Source: Gavia stellata (Eukaryota; Chordata; Aves; Gaviiformes; Gaviidae). From it: a stretch of DNA of 64,000 nt. Within the stretch, counting starts at the first letter, position 1, and each line of letters begins with the position of its first letter. The notes under the pieces were generated by a model. It saw only the letters and a list, made by a program, of their open reading frames with translations, was not told the origin of the DNA and ran no database searches. Made by a program: the position numbers and the translations under genes. Location: assembly GCF_030936135.1 (NCBI RefSeq), contig NC_082604.1:6083001-6147000 (forward strand), in the 5' to 3' direction. Of the stretch, positions 1 to 11,896 are shown piece after piece.

Positions 1-374
1 GTCTTAGCTCTGTTCTGAAATAGCCTGTGCTACTTGTGCTAGCAAAAGGGCTCCAGAAAGAGTCCACTTCTGATTGTGGATTTGACAAGGACTGGACCTG
101 TAGAGCCAAGGCTGAACCTGACAACCTGCACTACTCAAGTGCAAGCTATATGAACAACATGAGGATGTAGGAACTGCCTCCTGGGTCAGACCTGTGGTTT
201 ATCTGGCCCAGGATCCTGACTCAGATAGTGGCAACAGGATAAACTATTTAGAGAGAGCATGTCAACCTAGTCACTCTCTGCTCTCCATTTACTTTGTACT
301 CCCGTAAATCCGTTGTATCGAGGATGTTATAGGGTATATCGTCGCTCAGTCCTCTTAGTATCTATCCATTTATA
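1..374. other. Non-coding sequence, nothing recognised
   Basis: I see no open frame of note, no repeat I can name and no low-complexity run in this left edge. It borders the old CR1/L3-like relic, whose degraded 3' end may extend a little into it. Confidence 0.5.
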
Positions 375-550
375 CACTTTTGGTCCATGAATGTCTAATC
401 CATTTTTGAACCTGCTCATACTGTCTGCCTCTACAAACTCCTGTGGCAGCAAGATCCAGAAGTTCACCACCCACTGCATAAAGAAGCACTTCCTTTTATC
501 TATTTTAAACTTTTCCTACCAGCTTCACTGAGGTCTGTGAGCACTTGAAG
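375..550 (-). mobile_element. Degraded CR1/L3-like LINE 3' fragment
   Basis: Read on the minus strand, this matches the 3' end of the old amniote CR1/L3-like LINEs. On the plus strand the recognisable pieces come in order: a stretch like 'tccatgaatgtctaatcc', then 'tttttgaacctgct', then 'gcctctacaaactcctgtggca' split around the usual position, then 'gaagcacttcctttta'. These correspond to the reverse of the segment encoding the conserved C-terminal LWNSLP-like block of the LINE ORF2 and the sequence after it. Many substitutions and small indels separate it from the form I remember, so it is much older than the CR1 copy at 906-1795. It is 5'-truncated and has no open frame. Both ends are approximate. 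The family assignment rests on recalled consensus, not on a search. Confidence 0.6.
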
Positions 551-905
551 TGATTCAAACAGTAACCCCTGCTGCATCACAAGATAACAATAAAAATACA
601 TATGTGGTCCCTATTCCAGACATCCCAGAGTTCCAGAGTCCTGCAGAATGGCTTGTAAGTCTCCAGGAACAAATAAATGATCACACTTTTGGACTGATAT
701 AGTTCTAAATACACTAGTAACATTATGTTGGTTTAGCCCAGCTAGCAGCACCCAATGCAAAGGAAAAATAAAAAAAGCTGATTTTATATATACATACACA
801 CACCCCCCAGATGTTCTATACTTTCAGCGTGTCTGCGGGTGTGTGTAAAAGCAGTTTTGGGATTCACTGATTGTGGAGTTCTGCTAACTGTCTTAAGCTT
901 GTACC
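551..905. other. Non-coding spacer with short CA-rich run
   Basis: This spacer lies between the old LINE relic and the younger CR1. It holds an alternating TA/CA run at about 785-807 ending in a short C run. It also holds the word GATATAGTTCTAA at 696-708, which recurs at 1803-1815 just beyond the CR1. No gene is seen. Confidence 0.5.
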
Positions 906-1795
906 ATTTGCAGATGACACCAAGTTGGGCGGGAGTGTTGATCTGCTCAGGGGTTGGAAGGCTCTGCAGAGGGATCTGGACAGGCTGGATGGATGGGCCG
1001 AGGCCAATTGTATGAGGTTCAATAAGGCCAAGTGCCGGGTCCTGCACTTTGGTCACAACAACCCCATGAACCGCTACAGGCTTGGGGAGGGGTGGCTGGA
1101 AAGCTGCCCCACAGAAAAGGACCTGGGGGTGTTGACTGACAACCGGCTGAATATGAGCCAGCAGTGTGCCCAGGTGGCCAAGAAGGCCAACGGCATCCTG
1201 GCCTGTATCAGAAGTTGTGTGGCCAGCAGGAGTAGGGAGGTGATCGTGCCCCTGTACTCGGCCCTGGTGAGGCCACACCTCGAATACTGTGTTCAGGTTT
1301 GGGCCCCTCACTACAAGAAGGACATTGAGGTGCTGGAGTGTGTCCAGAGAAGGGCGACAAAGCTGGTGAGGGGTCTGGAACACAAGTCTGATGAGGAGCG
1401 GCTGAGGGAACTGGGGTTGTTCAGTCTGGAGAAGAGGAGGCTGAGGGGAGACCTCATCGCTCTCTACAACTACCTGAAAGGGTGTTGCAGAGAGGTGGGT
1501 GCTGGTCTCTTCTCCCAAGTGACGAGAGACAGGACAAGAGGAAATGGCCTCAAGTTGCACCAGGGGAGGTTCAGGCTGGATATTAAGAAAAATTTCTTTA
1601 TGGAGAGAGTGGTGAAGCATTGGAACAGGCTGCCCAGGGAGGTGGTGGAGTTACCCTTACTGGAGGTGTTCAAGGAACGTGTGGACGTGGCATCGTAGGA
1701 CATGGCTTAGTGGGCATGGTGGTGTTGGTTGATGGTTGGACTTGATGATCTTAAAGGTCTTTTCCAACCATAGTGATTCTGTGATTCTGTGATTC
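906..1795 (+). mobile_element. CR1 LINE, 5'-truncated, 3' end intact
   Basis: This is a CR1 non-LTR retrotransposon copy in plus orientation. It starts abruptly at the reverse-transcriptase FADD motif and runs to the family's 3' terminus, where the octamer ATTCTGTG is repeated in tandem (about 1776-1795). The 3' UTR after the stop has the usual CR1 features: a 'gtgggcatggtggtgttgg' segment and a 'gatgatcttaaaggtct' segment. CR1 copies are usually 5'-truncated because reverse transcription starts at the 3' end and stops early, and they have no poly(A) tail; both fit here. The 5' breakpoint near 906 is set by where similarity to the CR1 ORF2 begins and could be off by about 10 bases. I see no target-site duplication directly at the ends. 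Confidence 0.95.
907..1698 (+). pseudogene. CR1 ORF2 fragment: RT C-terminal part
   Basis: This is the C-terminal remnant of the CR1 reverse transcriptase/endonuclease protein. The frame begins at FADD (907-918), the RT motif C that carries two of the catalytic aspartates. It stays open for about 263 codons to a TAG at 1696-1698. Family blocks visible in order are [55 protein letters not shown] and [10 protein letters not shown]. The endonuclease domain and the N-terminal RT motifs are absent, so the copy cannot make an active enzyme. An upstream ATG at 871 lies in non-CR1 flank and is not a real start. With no stop or frameshift in nearly 800 bases the copy is fairly young, or has decayed only by substitution. 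It is a fragment of a mobile element, not a host gene. Confidence 0.92.
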
Positions 1796-2999
1796 CGGAA
1801 GAGATATAGTTCTAAGAGACTTACTGCGGACAAACTAAGCACTTTGCAGGAGCTGCCTTTTGGTTTGGCTACATTTATTTCAAACTGTGTTATTCTCTGC
1901 TAATTAAACTTTTGAAAAGGAACATAGTTGACAAGAAGTTCTGAGTAATTTGCTCAGTCCTTGACATTAGTCAGAAAGTCTCAAAGCAGAGGCCACAGAA
2001 GTACAAGGATACTAACCTCCAAGAGAAGAAACAACAGTCCTAAATTAGGGTCTTACCTCAGATATTGTTGTGAGGGATGAGCTGAAGATATCAAAGATAT
2101 CCAAAACACAGATGATTCTGGTGGTAAGTGATCAGTTCCGACACACTGTGGCTGATGGATCCCTAGAGGCGAAAAGAAATGCGAGAAAGTCTGAGTATAG
2201 CTTGGAGACACAGATGCAGAGACTTGGCATTTGCCCTGTGGAATTCTTGGATGCACTTGAAAGGTTCCTTTCAAGGATGAAAGTGCAGTCTCCGTTTGTT
2301 TTCTGCCTGGAATTAACTGACACCATTATATTGTCTCAGACTCATTGGCAAATGGTCTCTTCCAATGGCTGCAACTGTTGTTAGATTACAAAATATGCAA
2401 AACGGCAGATGGCTGCTAAATTAATTGCCAAATGAGTAACTGCGTGTTAATGATGCAGGAGTTTAAGAAAAAAAATTAAGGGAAGAGTCAGGTATGAAGG
2501 AAACCTGAAAACTGCCCCCATCTTCCTGCCAACAGTGGCTAGGCTCTATCTTATTAGAGTTCACTGTTAGCCAAGGAGACACATTATTTGTAAGGCATGA
2601 GCAGCACATAAATTTTCCCTACTCAGAGCAGGAATTAATAATTCAGGGACACTTCACCCTGTCCCCAAACTTCAGTGGAAGTCTTTAAACTCATTCTTTA
2701 AGCAACAAGACTTACTCCCCTCCCTTGCTCCAACTAAAACTACCTTCCAGTAGAAATTGTCTAATGCAGTGTTTGTGGAGACTTGGAGACAACCGTTCCT
2801 TTTTTACCAAATGTTGTGTATACTGTGCTGTTGATGTCTCCAGCAACTCTGGACTGTATAAGTAAATGACAGTAAATCCACTAAAAGATATACTTACACA
2901 GCTCCCCCTCAACATGAGCTATAGATTTAGGCACACCCCAGTAGTAAGATGGGAAGTATAGGACACAGACTTACAGAAAAATGGAAGGTCAGTAGAACT
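1796..2999. other. Non-coding sequence, nothing recognised
   Basis: The overlapping short frames near 2050-2380 on both strands look like chance: there is no family similarity, no splice context and no codon pattern I can see. No repeat is recognised. The word GTCAGTAG occurs twice, 16 bases apart, at 2989-2996 and 3005-3012, next to the GC-richer patch that follows. Confidence 0.45.
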
Positions 3000-3600
3000 G
3001 TCACGTCAGTAGTATGAAAAAAGGCTTTATTAAACATCTTAGAAGCAACAATCACAGCCTAAAGGCCCATTACACAAGTCAGACTCAAACTACTGCCTGG
3101 TGTTGCAGCTCCGAGGCACCCAAGCTAAGGAAGCCCACAGGGCCAGCCCCCATGGCCTCTCAATGCCCCTCCACTATCAGGCCCAAGACCCACACCATGT
3201 CCCTGCCACCCAGTTGCAGTGGGGAGCTGCAGGGCTGCTCCCACACTACAGCAGGCAGAAGCACTCTCCTGGAGGTCACTGGAAACGAAAAGCCTCTGAT
3301 AAACAAAGCTGATCTGTGATGAAAATACCACCAAGACTTCATTGCCTCCCAACTACAGCACGTTCCATGGCATCCCCAGCAGACTGGCTCTGCGTGCGGA
3401 GACACGAGACCAGGCAGCCAGGTCTGGCAGGGTTGCTGCCCCAGGCTCCTGCAGGTCGGTGGTCCTGACCAAAAGTAGCTATATTGCTTCAGAAACCAGG
3501 GTGGTCCCTGACAACAGGGATCATGTTCCTTTCTTCCACATACAGTTAATTTATAGAAAACCATCACTGATGTGTGTTTAGCTCTGCACAACGCTTTCTG
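3000..3600 (-). other. GC-richer patch with minus-strand AATAAA
   Basis: This patch is clearly richer in G+C than its flanks. On the minus strand it ends with AATAAA (plus-strand TTTATT at 3026-3031), followed within 20 bases by a T-rich, then mixed, sequence. That arrangement fits a 3' terminal exon of a non-coding RNA, or a solo LTR whose polyadenylation signal lies near its 3' end. A minus frame of 143 codons (3160-3591) crosses it but shows no domain, signal peptide or membrane pattern. I could not find matching target-site duplications around TG...CA ends, so the LTR reading is unproven. I do not assign a gene. Confidence 0.25.
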
Positions 3601-6600
3601 AGAGGTTCTGGAAAAGCAGATCTTTGTGATTTTGCACGGTGTCAGGCCTCAGCACAGGAGGCAGAGGGGCAGGATGGAGGCACACACAGTGGCGGCCAGC
3701 ATCTCCAGCCCCTTTACACGATTTTCAAGGTAGGGATTGCTTTTGACTTTCTCCATATGATTCCTTAAACTTTATTGTTCTGGCCTAGGTCATTGTCACT
3801 ACATACCAGAACTCATATTACTAACAGTAACTGCATGAAAACATAGAGAACTACCAGAAAACAATGTATATTGAGTTAGTCAGTCAGACCCGGAATGGCA
3901 ATTTGTTTGCTCCTATTAATTTTGCAAATGTGTGCTGACAATTTTAACTTTCATAGATGTAAACTTACATATAACAGTTTTGGAGGGATACAGCAGCACA
4001 ACTGTAAGACTCTTACATCTCATAGTTAGCACGTACCACTGAGTATTCCTCTTCCAAGCTGTCTGGCTGTTAGCACTTAAAAAAGTATCAGTGTCCAAAA
4101 CTCTATTAAGACTTCCTTATTAGCCCCACTGACCTATCTCAAATCCAAAACTTTGTACAACGACCTCAAACCTTCACCAAAAAAAAAATACACTTAATTC
4201 TTCTGCTCTCTTGAGTTTCTGCCAAGTTGCCCAAATGCTTAGCCTTCCCGTACGTGATGGGAAGTCTTGTTCTAGCTATTGGCCTGAAATACACAGAAGA
4301 AAAACCTGCTTTGAATCCCGCTCTCACTTGGCTTTAGATAATTTGGTTAAGTTTGTTTTGGGACATGTCACTATGGTCTTTTTCCTTTTAGTTACCATGG
4401 CTGCCCAAGAGAGACATGACGTGACAGAACATCTGCAGTGCATGCAGTTCTCCTCCCCAAGTACCAGACCAAGAAAAACAGCCTGGCAATGAAGTCAGCT
4501 AACTACAAACCAGCACATGACAATTTGTGTGCTTTTTGCTGCTGTTAAAGTAAAACAGTCCAGGATCCTGTGGACGCTTCTACTCTTTTTCTGGGGGGTG
4601 GGGGATTCTATGTGTTTCTAGAAGTGCTGTGGCCTCTACCTCTGCACGCAAAGCTGTGTCATCTCTCTTCTGCTGTTTCCATTGCTGCTTTTTGGAGAAC
4701 CCATCTGCCTGCAGTTACGGGATGGAAAGAAAACGTCTAAGGGATGTGTAGAAGGAAGATGGAATTTCTGGCTGGGAAGGAGTGGGACTGACCCCCCCAG
4801 CAAACATTAGCTACTGTCTTATTTTTCAAGACCTTGAAAAACCGAGGGGAAAAAAAATTACACAGGAAAAAGTCTGTACATCCAACCTTAATTATGGTAA
4901 TGGATCACAAGTGGCTTCTGGCATTCAGTTGAAACGTGTCACCCTGTCAAAGACCAGTGAGATGAAGCACCAACTTCCAGCCATAAGCCATACCAAGACA
5001 CGCTAGTGGTCATGAAGCAGAGAGCCTCAGGAAATCCAAAACAGGAAAGTCCAACAGCTTCACAACTCCAAGCACAAGCAGGCTGGATACCCAGTTAAAA
5101 AGTCATCATACATGGTGAATTTATCACCTTGCTCTTTAAATGCATCTTGCTGCATCAAATGGCACTTGTAGTTAGGCTGTGTCATTTCACATTGCATTAG
5201 GCTGTATCATGTTACATCATTTGGCAGTAAAATGATATGCCATGACATATACACAATCTGGGGCATGTCACACCCCATATTTACAGTATTTAGTATATTT
5301 GATTTAAGTATATGACCATCTTGTCCATCTTTTTCATGCCTTCGTCTTACTGAAGCTGATGGGAGAAGCATACGAACAACTGACAGGATAATCAGAATCC
5401 AGAAGCAGGAGAGGATGAGTGACAGTCTAGTTCCAGTGGCTTATTACTAGCAACATCGTTTCAGTTAACCTTGCATACTTCTAATTCCCCTTTCTGTCTG
5501 TGGAGCATCCCCTGTTGTCATAATGTCAGTGAATGCCATTAAGCCTGGATAGTCACTTGCAAAGTCTTGAATAAACCAAAGGAATAATATTGAATTTTAT
5601 TAAAGCTGTTCAGCTTCTTCATTTGGTCTCTTGCTTCTCACTTTCTCAAGGATATCCTGAGGAATTTGATAGTTTTCTTCTTGCCAGATGAGATCTTTTC
5701 TTTCCTGGCCTAGATTAAAGTCTATATGGCAGCTTTGGTTGATTAGCCACAACCAATTATGACAACATCATCTATATCTATATGTATGATGACATGATCT
5801 CTACTTTGGTGAAGTCTTCCTCACCTAAGACAGGACAAAAGATTTCAAAACAGCCAGTCACTACATACTGTAATAGTACTCTGAAATCTCTCCTCAGCAC
5901 TTAGCAGATCAATATCAGTAACTGGAAAGAAACTGGTCTGGAGCAAGAAATGAGGATACAAATTTGTTATGATGCTGATGAGCGTTCAAGTAGAAGCATG
6001 CTGCCAAGATGGAGATGAGAAGAGACACGAAAGAGCTCAGACAATAAAGCACCATTTCCCAATCCCCTAAAATTCAAGTGCTTCACTTCCAGCACACCTG
6101 TTCTTCAAAACTAATCTGCTCTTGGAGGAAGACTTGCACAGAATTAAAATAAAAAAATATCTACATCACTCCGAGTCACAGTGACAATCAATCACAATGG
6201 ACAACGAATAAATGCAATATATGGTATCTTCAGTAGAAGACAGAGTAAAAGTAATGAAGATGCCCAAACCTGGCACCCATATACAATCATAAAAAATGTA
6301 GACACCTCCCTTGTTAAAAAACAAACTCTGTATAGAATTGTATATTGCTGCGCACAGGCAGTTTCTGGGCAGTTTCTGTGTTACAGTACAGCAATAATTT
6401 AACTGCACACAGCAGCCCTGCCTGCAGTTTATGGAGAATCTATAAGGGAGCACAATATCCAAATAACATGTCAGGGGGATTTAGATGGGCACAGTGCGGT
6501 ACCTGGAATTAGATTTGGGATGCTCTTGCAGCCTCGCTCACAGTCATTTACAAGGCCCTTTGGAACGACACATGATCAAAATCTTCATTCCCACCTCCCT

Positions 6601-9600
6601 GACAGACTGCTCTCAGGTGCACACCTCAGGAGTGGCTGGGGATGACATACTGTCACGTTCCCCTCTCTCATTTTACCTGCTCAGAGCACCCCCAGGGATG
6701 CGGGGCTAGAAAGCCCACTGCGGAGGGGAAACACCAGGTGTGGGCTGAAGAGTGGCGTCAGTGCCCACAGCTCAGGGCCACATTTCTCCCAGGGACACGT
6801 GTGCAGGCAAGGTGACCGCCTGGCTTCTCAAGCCTGGTTAACTGGGGTGCCCATTTATGCTCTTTCTTTTTAAAAACTCAGTAACGGAACAATTTTTAAC
6901 TTCAGATAAAGCCTTTGACTCTGTTTCTCTAGTGACCTTTTCATGTACTGATGAACGCTGTGTATGTTATCCTCCCTTCTCTCCCCAATTTAACAGGCAA
7001 TGCTCAGAGGTTGAAATGACCTCCATAAGATCTTTTGCCATTTAAGAATTAGAATACAGGAAATGACTCAGATTAGAGCGCATGAAATGTATGTGTATGT
7101 CAAACACGCTGTTTGTTTGTGTCAAAGACGAACATGTACAATATCGGATGTCTTCAGCCTGTTTCTCAATTTCGTTTCAAAGAGTGTGTCAGCAAATACT
7201 TAAATAAGCATGGGAAGAAACAAAACACAAACAGCGCAGCTGAAAGATGTGCTGAAGGAGCTCACATAGCCAAAAGAGTTGAGTGACCCCATTTTTTTCT
7301 GGACCCATAAAATGTGCTAACTCACTCTTCTCATACCTATGTCTGGCAGAGTTCTCGCACCAGTATGCCTTAAAAACCACTAAATCTCTACTTTGGGATA
7401 GGTAGCCATCACTCAAGCCCACTTCTGCTAGTTTTGCCTGCTGCTGGGTCTATTTCTGAGCATTGCAAACTGCTTTCTGGGACAGCTTTGTCTTTGGGGT
7501 GTGGGGCCCCCAGACAAATGACACTCCTTCCCTGGGCATAGCGAATGTGGCAGGATAGGATGGGAGGTATTGACAGAGTCAGCTTCAGGTTATCTGGGTG
7601 TTATTCAGAGCCTAATTCCCCAGTATGGCCAGTGGTCCATAGGCAGTGGTAGTGGGAAGGGGAAGAGAGGGGATGATTCCCAGCACTGAGGTAGGACGCC
7701 AGCCTCAGCAGTGGCACCATGCGTTCACGGGCATGGTCTTGGTAGATTCCTCGGAGAAGGCATCTCAGCCAGAGACATACCACTTAGCCAGTGAACGGAA
7801 AACATTTGCTAACTTGGCTTTACATTTCTTTAACATTTCATATTATATACTTCAAGTCACTCATTTCTTGGGGATTTTTTTCCAGTGAACATTTTATTCA
7901 TGATTTATTGCTTGATGTTCACAGGAGAGTTTCTCAGTGAAGGTTCACTAGATTAAAAGCTGGAACATTTTCTGACCCAAGTGGAGCTTACCAGGTTAAT
8001 TTTCATCCATGTCAAGATGTTACAGCATCTTGAATCAACAAAACAGTTTTGTGCCTACTGCTTAGTTCAGAGTTAAAGAGAAACCTGCAAGGTTAATGAG
8101 TAACAGGAAGCAATTCATTAAAGTTTTGATAATGTAATGCTTCACAGCAATTTCACTTCATAATAAATTTTACACCCCAAAGGAAGAATGAAACCTTGGA
8201 AAAATGTGCGCCTACTGTAAGAGACTGGCAAGCAGGGAGGACTTCTCAGCACTGTCCAAGAATTTTGGCAGCTTTAACACCATTTATGGAGTTCAGGTCT
8301 TTATTCAAAAGTGCTTATTCATTGAATTGCTTTCTTAAATGTGGCTTTTTCTGATAAAATATTTCATAAAAATTTTGAGGTCTTCCCTTTAAAAATTCAG
8401 TTCTGTATAGTAACACTCTCAGAACACCTGCAGATGAGTTTCATGTAACTTACTCTGTACCTTGAGAATTAAATCTTTTTAACAAAGAACTATAGCACAT
8501 GTATCTTCTGACACATACAGCGTTAGACCCTCTTGGAGACAAGGTGCCAGACTGGACAGACATGACATTTGGTCTACTAAGGTGGTTTCTAAAGTACCAA
8601 CAAACATGAAGGAATTCCTGCAAAGCCTTGTAGCCTTCAGTGGGCTCCACAATGAGTCCAAATGGTTTTGCTTTCCTTTTTAAATCAGAACTCTAGAGTC
8701 TAAATTAACTTCCCAAACTGAAAAATCCAGAGATTTGTCTTTTTAGCCTAACAAGGATTATCAACTAGAACATTAAAATTTTGGCTTCTACTTGCTCCAT
8801 CTCCCTACTTCCCAGAGTTGCTCAGAAAACAAAAAAACCCTCCTTCTTAACCAGTGAACAATAGCAAAAACATGAACATGACAAGTAAATGTGATGGGTG
8901 ACAGCTCTTGCAATAGCAGTTGAAAGCTAGGGCCCCCAGTGCATTTCTACTGAATGCGCAACATTACTAAAGTTATAGATTAGAATAACGAATTTATTTA
9001 TGCAGTGATTATTGTGCATTTTAACACATTGGTAACTGGCATTTAAATTCTGGAAGAACAGCTTAAATCCAGCCATTAAATTAATTTTAATTAAACGTTT
9101 GTGAATGCTTTTTGCTATTATACACAACACAGACAGCTAGTGCTAATGACCTGCTCCATCTAGTCTCTGCATAGCATTATTCCTCGTAGGAAGACCCTCA
9201 CTGCTTTGCCTGCCCTGTTTTGGGGAGGGTGTCAGTGTTACTCTATGCACGGGGCCTGATTTTTCTGCTGCTCTGGGAAGACATCTCATTCCTCAGACTG
9301 TCACTGTTCATCGCTCAACACCGCAGGGGACCAGCATCACATACTCCAGGGAGACGATGCATGGGAGGATGGAGCATAGTTTTCTGCGCTCACTGCTGTA
9401 GTCCTCAGTGTTTCTCTTCTCCTGCAACTCTTTCCCCTAAGGATATTTCTTGCTTTCTGATAGGTTTGAACAGAGCTTCTGGGTGTTTACACAAGCTTAA
9501 AGGATACAACTGATTTCCAGAGGGTTTGGATTTTGCTTTCAAAAAAGCTACCGGCATGCTTAATGTTAGAGGCATACCTGTTGTCTTCCCAGACAAGCCT

Positions 9601-11602
9601 GAACGCACACACAGGAATCCACAGCAGTAATTGTAATCACAGTCACCTTTTCTTCTCACCACCCTCCCCATAAATCTTCCTTGGAGTTAAGCACGTAAGC
9701 CAGTTAAGTAATATGGCTTTTAGAGGTTGTCAACATAGTACCTCTCCATTGACAGAGACTTCACAGAACAGGACTGCCATTATCACTGAGCGTCATCATG
9801 TGTAGCCCACTTCTGCAGACAACCACGTCATACAATGTTGTTCATGAAGTATCTTTTTCCACCTGACAAGTAGATCCTCCTCAATAATCCTACCAGGAGC
9901 TGCCCCAAAACCCACTACATTTATGGTGAAATATTTCTTCTACTCTCCAGAATCTATATTTTGTTAATGCCCATTTTTTTCTGTCCCTTAGGCACGAAAA
10001 GTTTAGGTTTAAATGGTTAAGAAGGAGAACTTCCTAACATTCTCTTGCCTAAGTCACCTTTGATACTATATAATTGTGCTGCAGGTCAGGTATATACTAG
10101 CAGTTAATCTTTTTTCTAACAGAATAAGATAGCTGTATCACAAAAGAAAGCGATTAAAAAAGTATTTTTATCTACAGTGTGCTTAGTGTTAGGTGGGTGG
10201 AAGGGTAAAATACCAGCAAGGATGCATGAGGAGAAAGAACACTCTGGGTGGTGAGCAAATCCTAGCTTCTTCACTGGAACCGGTTAAAGAAGATTTTGGA
10301 AGGACTGTCACAGCATCTGACTTGGTTAAGCTTTCCATAATAAAAAATAAAAAAATAAAACTCCATCAAAATGAATTGAGAAATATTGTTTTCACATGCT
10401 TAAAGCACTAATCTCTGGAACAGAGGGACTGTTAGCGGGACAGTTGTTTGTCTGCCAGAAAAGCCAGGAAGTGGGAGAAATGGTATTCTCTGCTGCTAAT
10501 GGATGGGAGAGACTTTTTTTGGTTAGTGGGAGAATGGAAGGAAGATCAACTCTTTGCCTGCAAAAACAAGCAATTACAGCAACAGCAATCATAACTTGCT
10601 GGAGAAAGCAAAAGAAACATGCCTACAGCTCACAGGAGCTCAGAATTCCCACTGCATTAAAACAAACACACAGACACAATGTCTTTGGAAAAAAATCAAT
10701 TCTCCTATTTAAATAATCCTTAAATTTCACCACAGAAAGAGATGTGAATTGATGAAAACTCCAAACATATCATTGACTAGCACACTGAGGAGGGGTTTCC
10801 AAAGTCATGCCTTGGCGACAGTTTTCAAGATCCCAGTCTTGCAGCCAGGAGTGGGGACACCCTGGGAACACCAGCCAGACCCACTGAGGCCTGTGGCTGT
10901 TGCTCTAAGTGCTTCTGTCTGCTTTCAGATTTCCTCCGACAGGCTGCCAGTCCAGCAGCAGGCTGCTGGGAAGGCAAGTAAATTGACAAGAAGCTGTTCC
11001 CATTAGAGATTTGTGAATAAAAAAGCCCAGTGTGTTCCTATAGATTACCTGTATTTCACTGCATACTTTTACTTTCTGACTGGGGAGCAGTCCACTGGAA
11101 GATTTACACGGTGCTCTGAATAGGATCATTGTCCATACACTGATCAACTAAATCAGAAGTTCCTAAATTGATGAGTACTTCAGACACATTCAAGGAGAAA
11201 GAAAAGGATTTCAGACATGCACTTCAAAACTAGTTCCTGAGATGCTATTTCAAGTAAAGAGACGTATCACTTGATTTTCCAGACCACTTGTCCCACAGCT
11301 CCCACTGCGATGAGTAAGAATTTCTGGATGCTCAGCAATTTTGAAGAGCACGAAGCCTGATTTGGGAACAGATGAATGGTGCCAGCATGAACGTGGTGGC
11401 TCAGCAGGAGGCATGCAATACTGGGGAGGTGGCAAAATGCTCACCTGCTCCCATTCAGGCAGCAGCCCCTACTCGGCAAATGCTCCTGGATTTGGCATTT
11501 CATATGGCTACATTCACAGCAGACTTCTCTGAATCCACCTGTGATATCCTGCAGAAGAAGAGATTGCATGACTTGCCCACTGGCCAGCTATATCAATTTA
11601 TT
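3601..11602. other. Non-coding tract, nothing recognised
   Basis: About 8 kb of mostly AT-rich sequence. GC-richer stretches occur near 6480-6840 and 7430-7760. Open frames are all under about 110 codons and overlap on opposite strands, as expected by chance. I recognise no transposon, RNA gene or exon. Several TTTATT/AATAAA words occur, but none has supporting context. Confidence 0.4.
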
Positions 11603-11896
11603 TCACAGAATCACAGAATCACTAAGGTTGGAGAAGACCTGTAAGATCATCAAGTCCAACCATCAACCAAAAAAAACCCACCACCATGCCCATTAAGCCA
11701 TGTCCCTCAATGCCACGTCCACACGTTCCTTGAATACTTCCAGGGAGGGTGACTCCACCACTTCCTTGGGCAGTTTATTCCAGCATGTCACCACTCTCTC
11801 AGTAAAGACATTTTTCCTAATATCCAGTCTGAATTTATCCTAATATCCAGTCTGAATCTCCCCTGGCGCAACTTGAGGCCATTTCCTCTTGTCCTT
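11603..11896 (-). mobile_element. CR1 LINE 3' fragment, minus strand
   Basis: This is the 3' end of a CR1 copy in reverse orientation. On the plus strand it opens with the reversed octamers (TCACAGAATCACAGAATCAC at 11603-11622). The reversed CR1 3' UTR follows, with 'gatcatcaagtccaaccatcaacc', here interrupted by an A run, and 'accatgcccattaagccatg'. Then come pieces of reversed ORF2 ('gactccaccacttccttgggcag', 'catttcctcttgtcct') up to about 11896. It is roughly 290 bases long and 5'-truncated. The 3' UTR text matches the copy at 906-1795 closely, so both probably belong to the same or sister subfamilies. An internal 23-bp duplication has broken the reversed ORF2 part. Confidence 0.93.
11816..11858. 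repeat. 23-bp tandem duplication inside CR1
   Basis: The unit that begins CCTAATATCCAGTCTGAAT occurs at 11816 and again at 11839, with period 23 bases. It lies within the reversed ORF2 region of the CR1 fragment, at the segment that normally occurs once in the family. The two copies are identical over the first 19 bases, so the duplication arose after, or during, insertion. Confidence 0.9.

Noticed and set aside
784..1620. 278-codon minus frame over the first CR1
   Set aside because: It is the antisense shadow of the CR1 reverse-transcriptase frame, whose sense translation matches the family.
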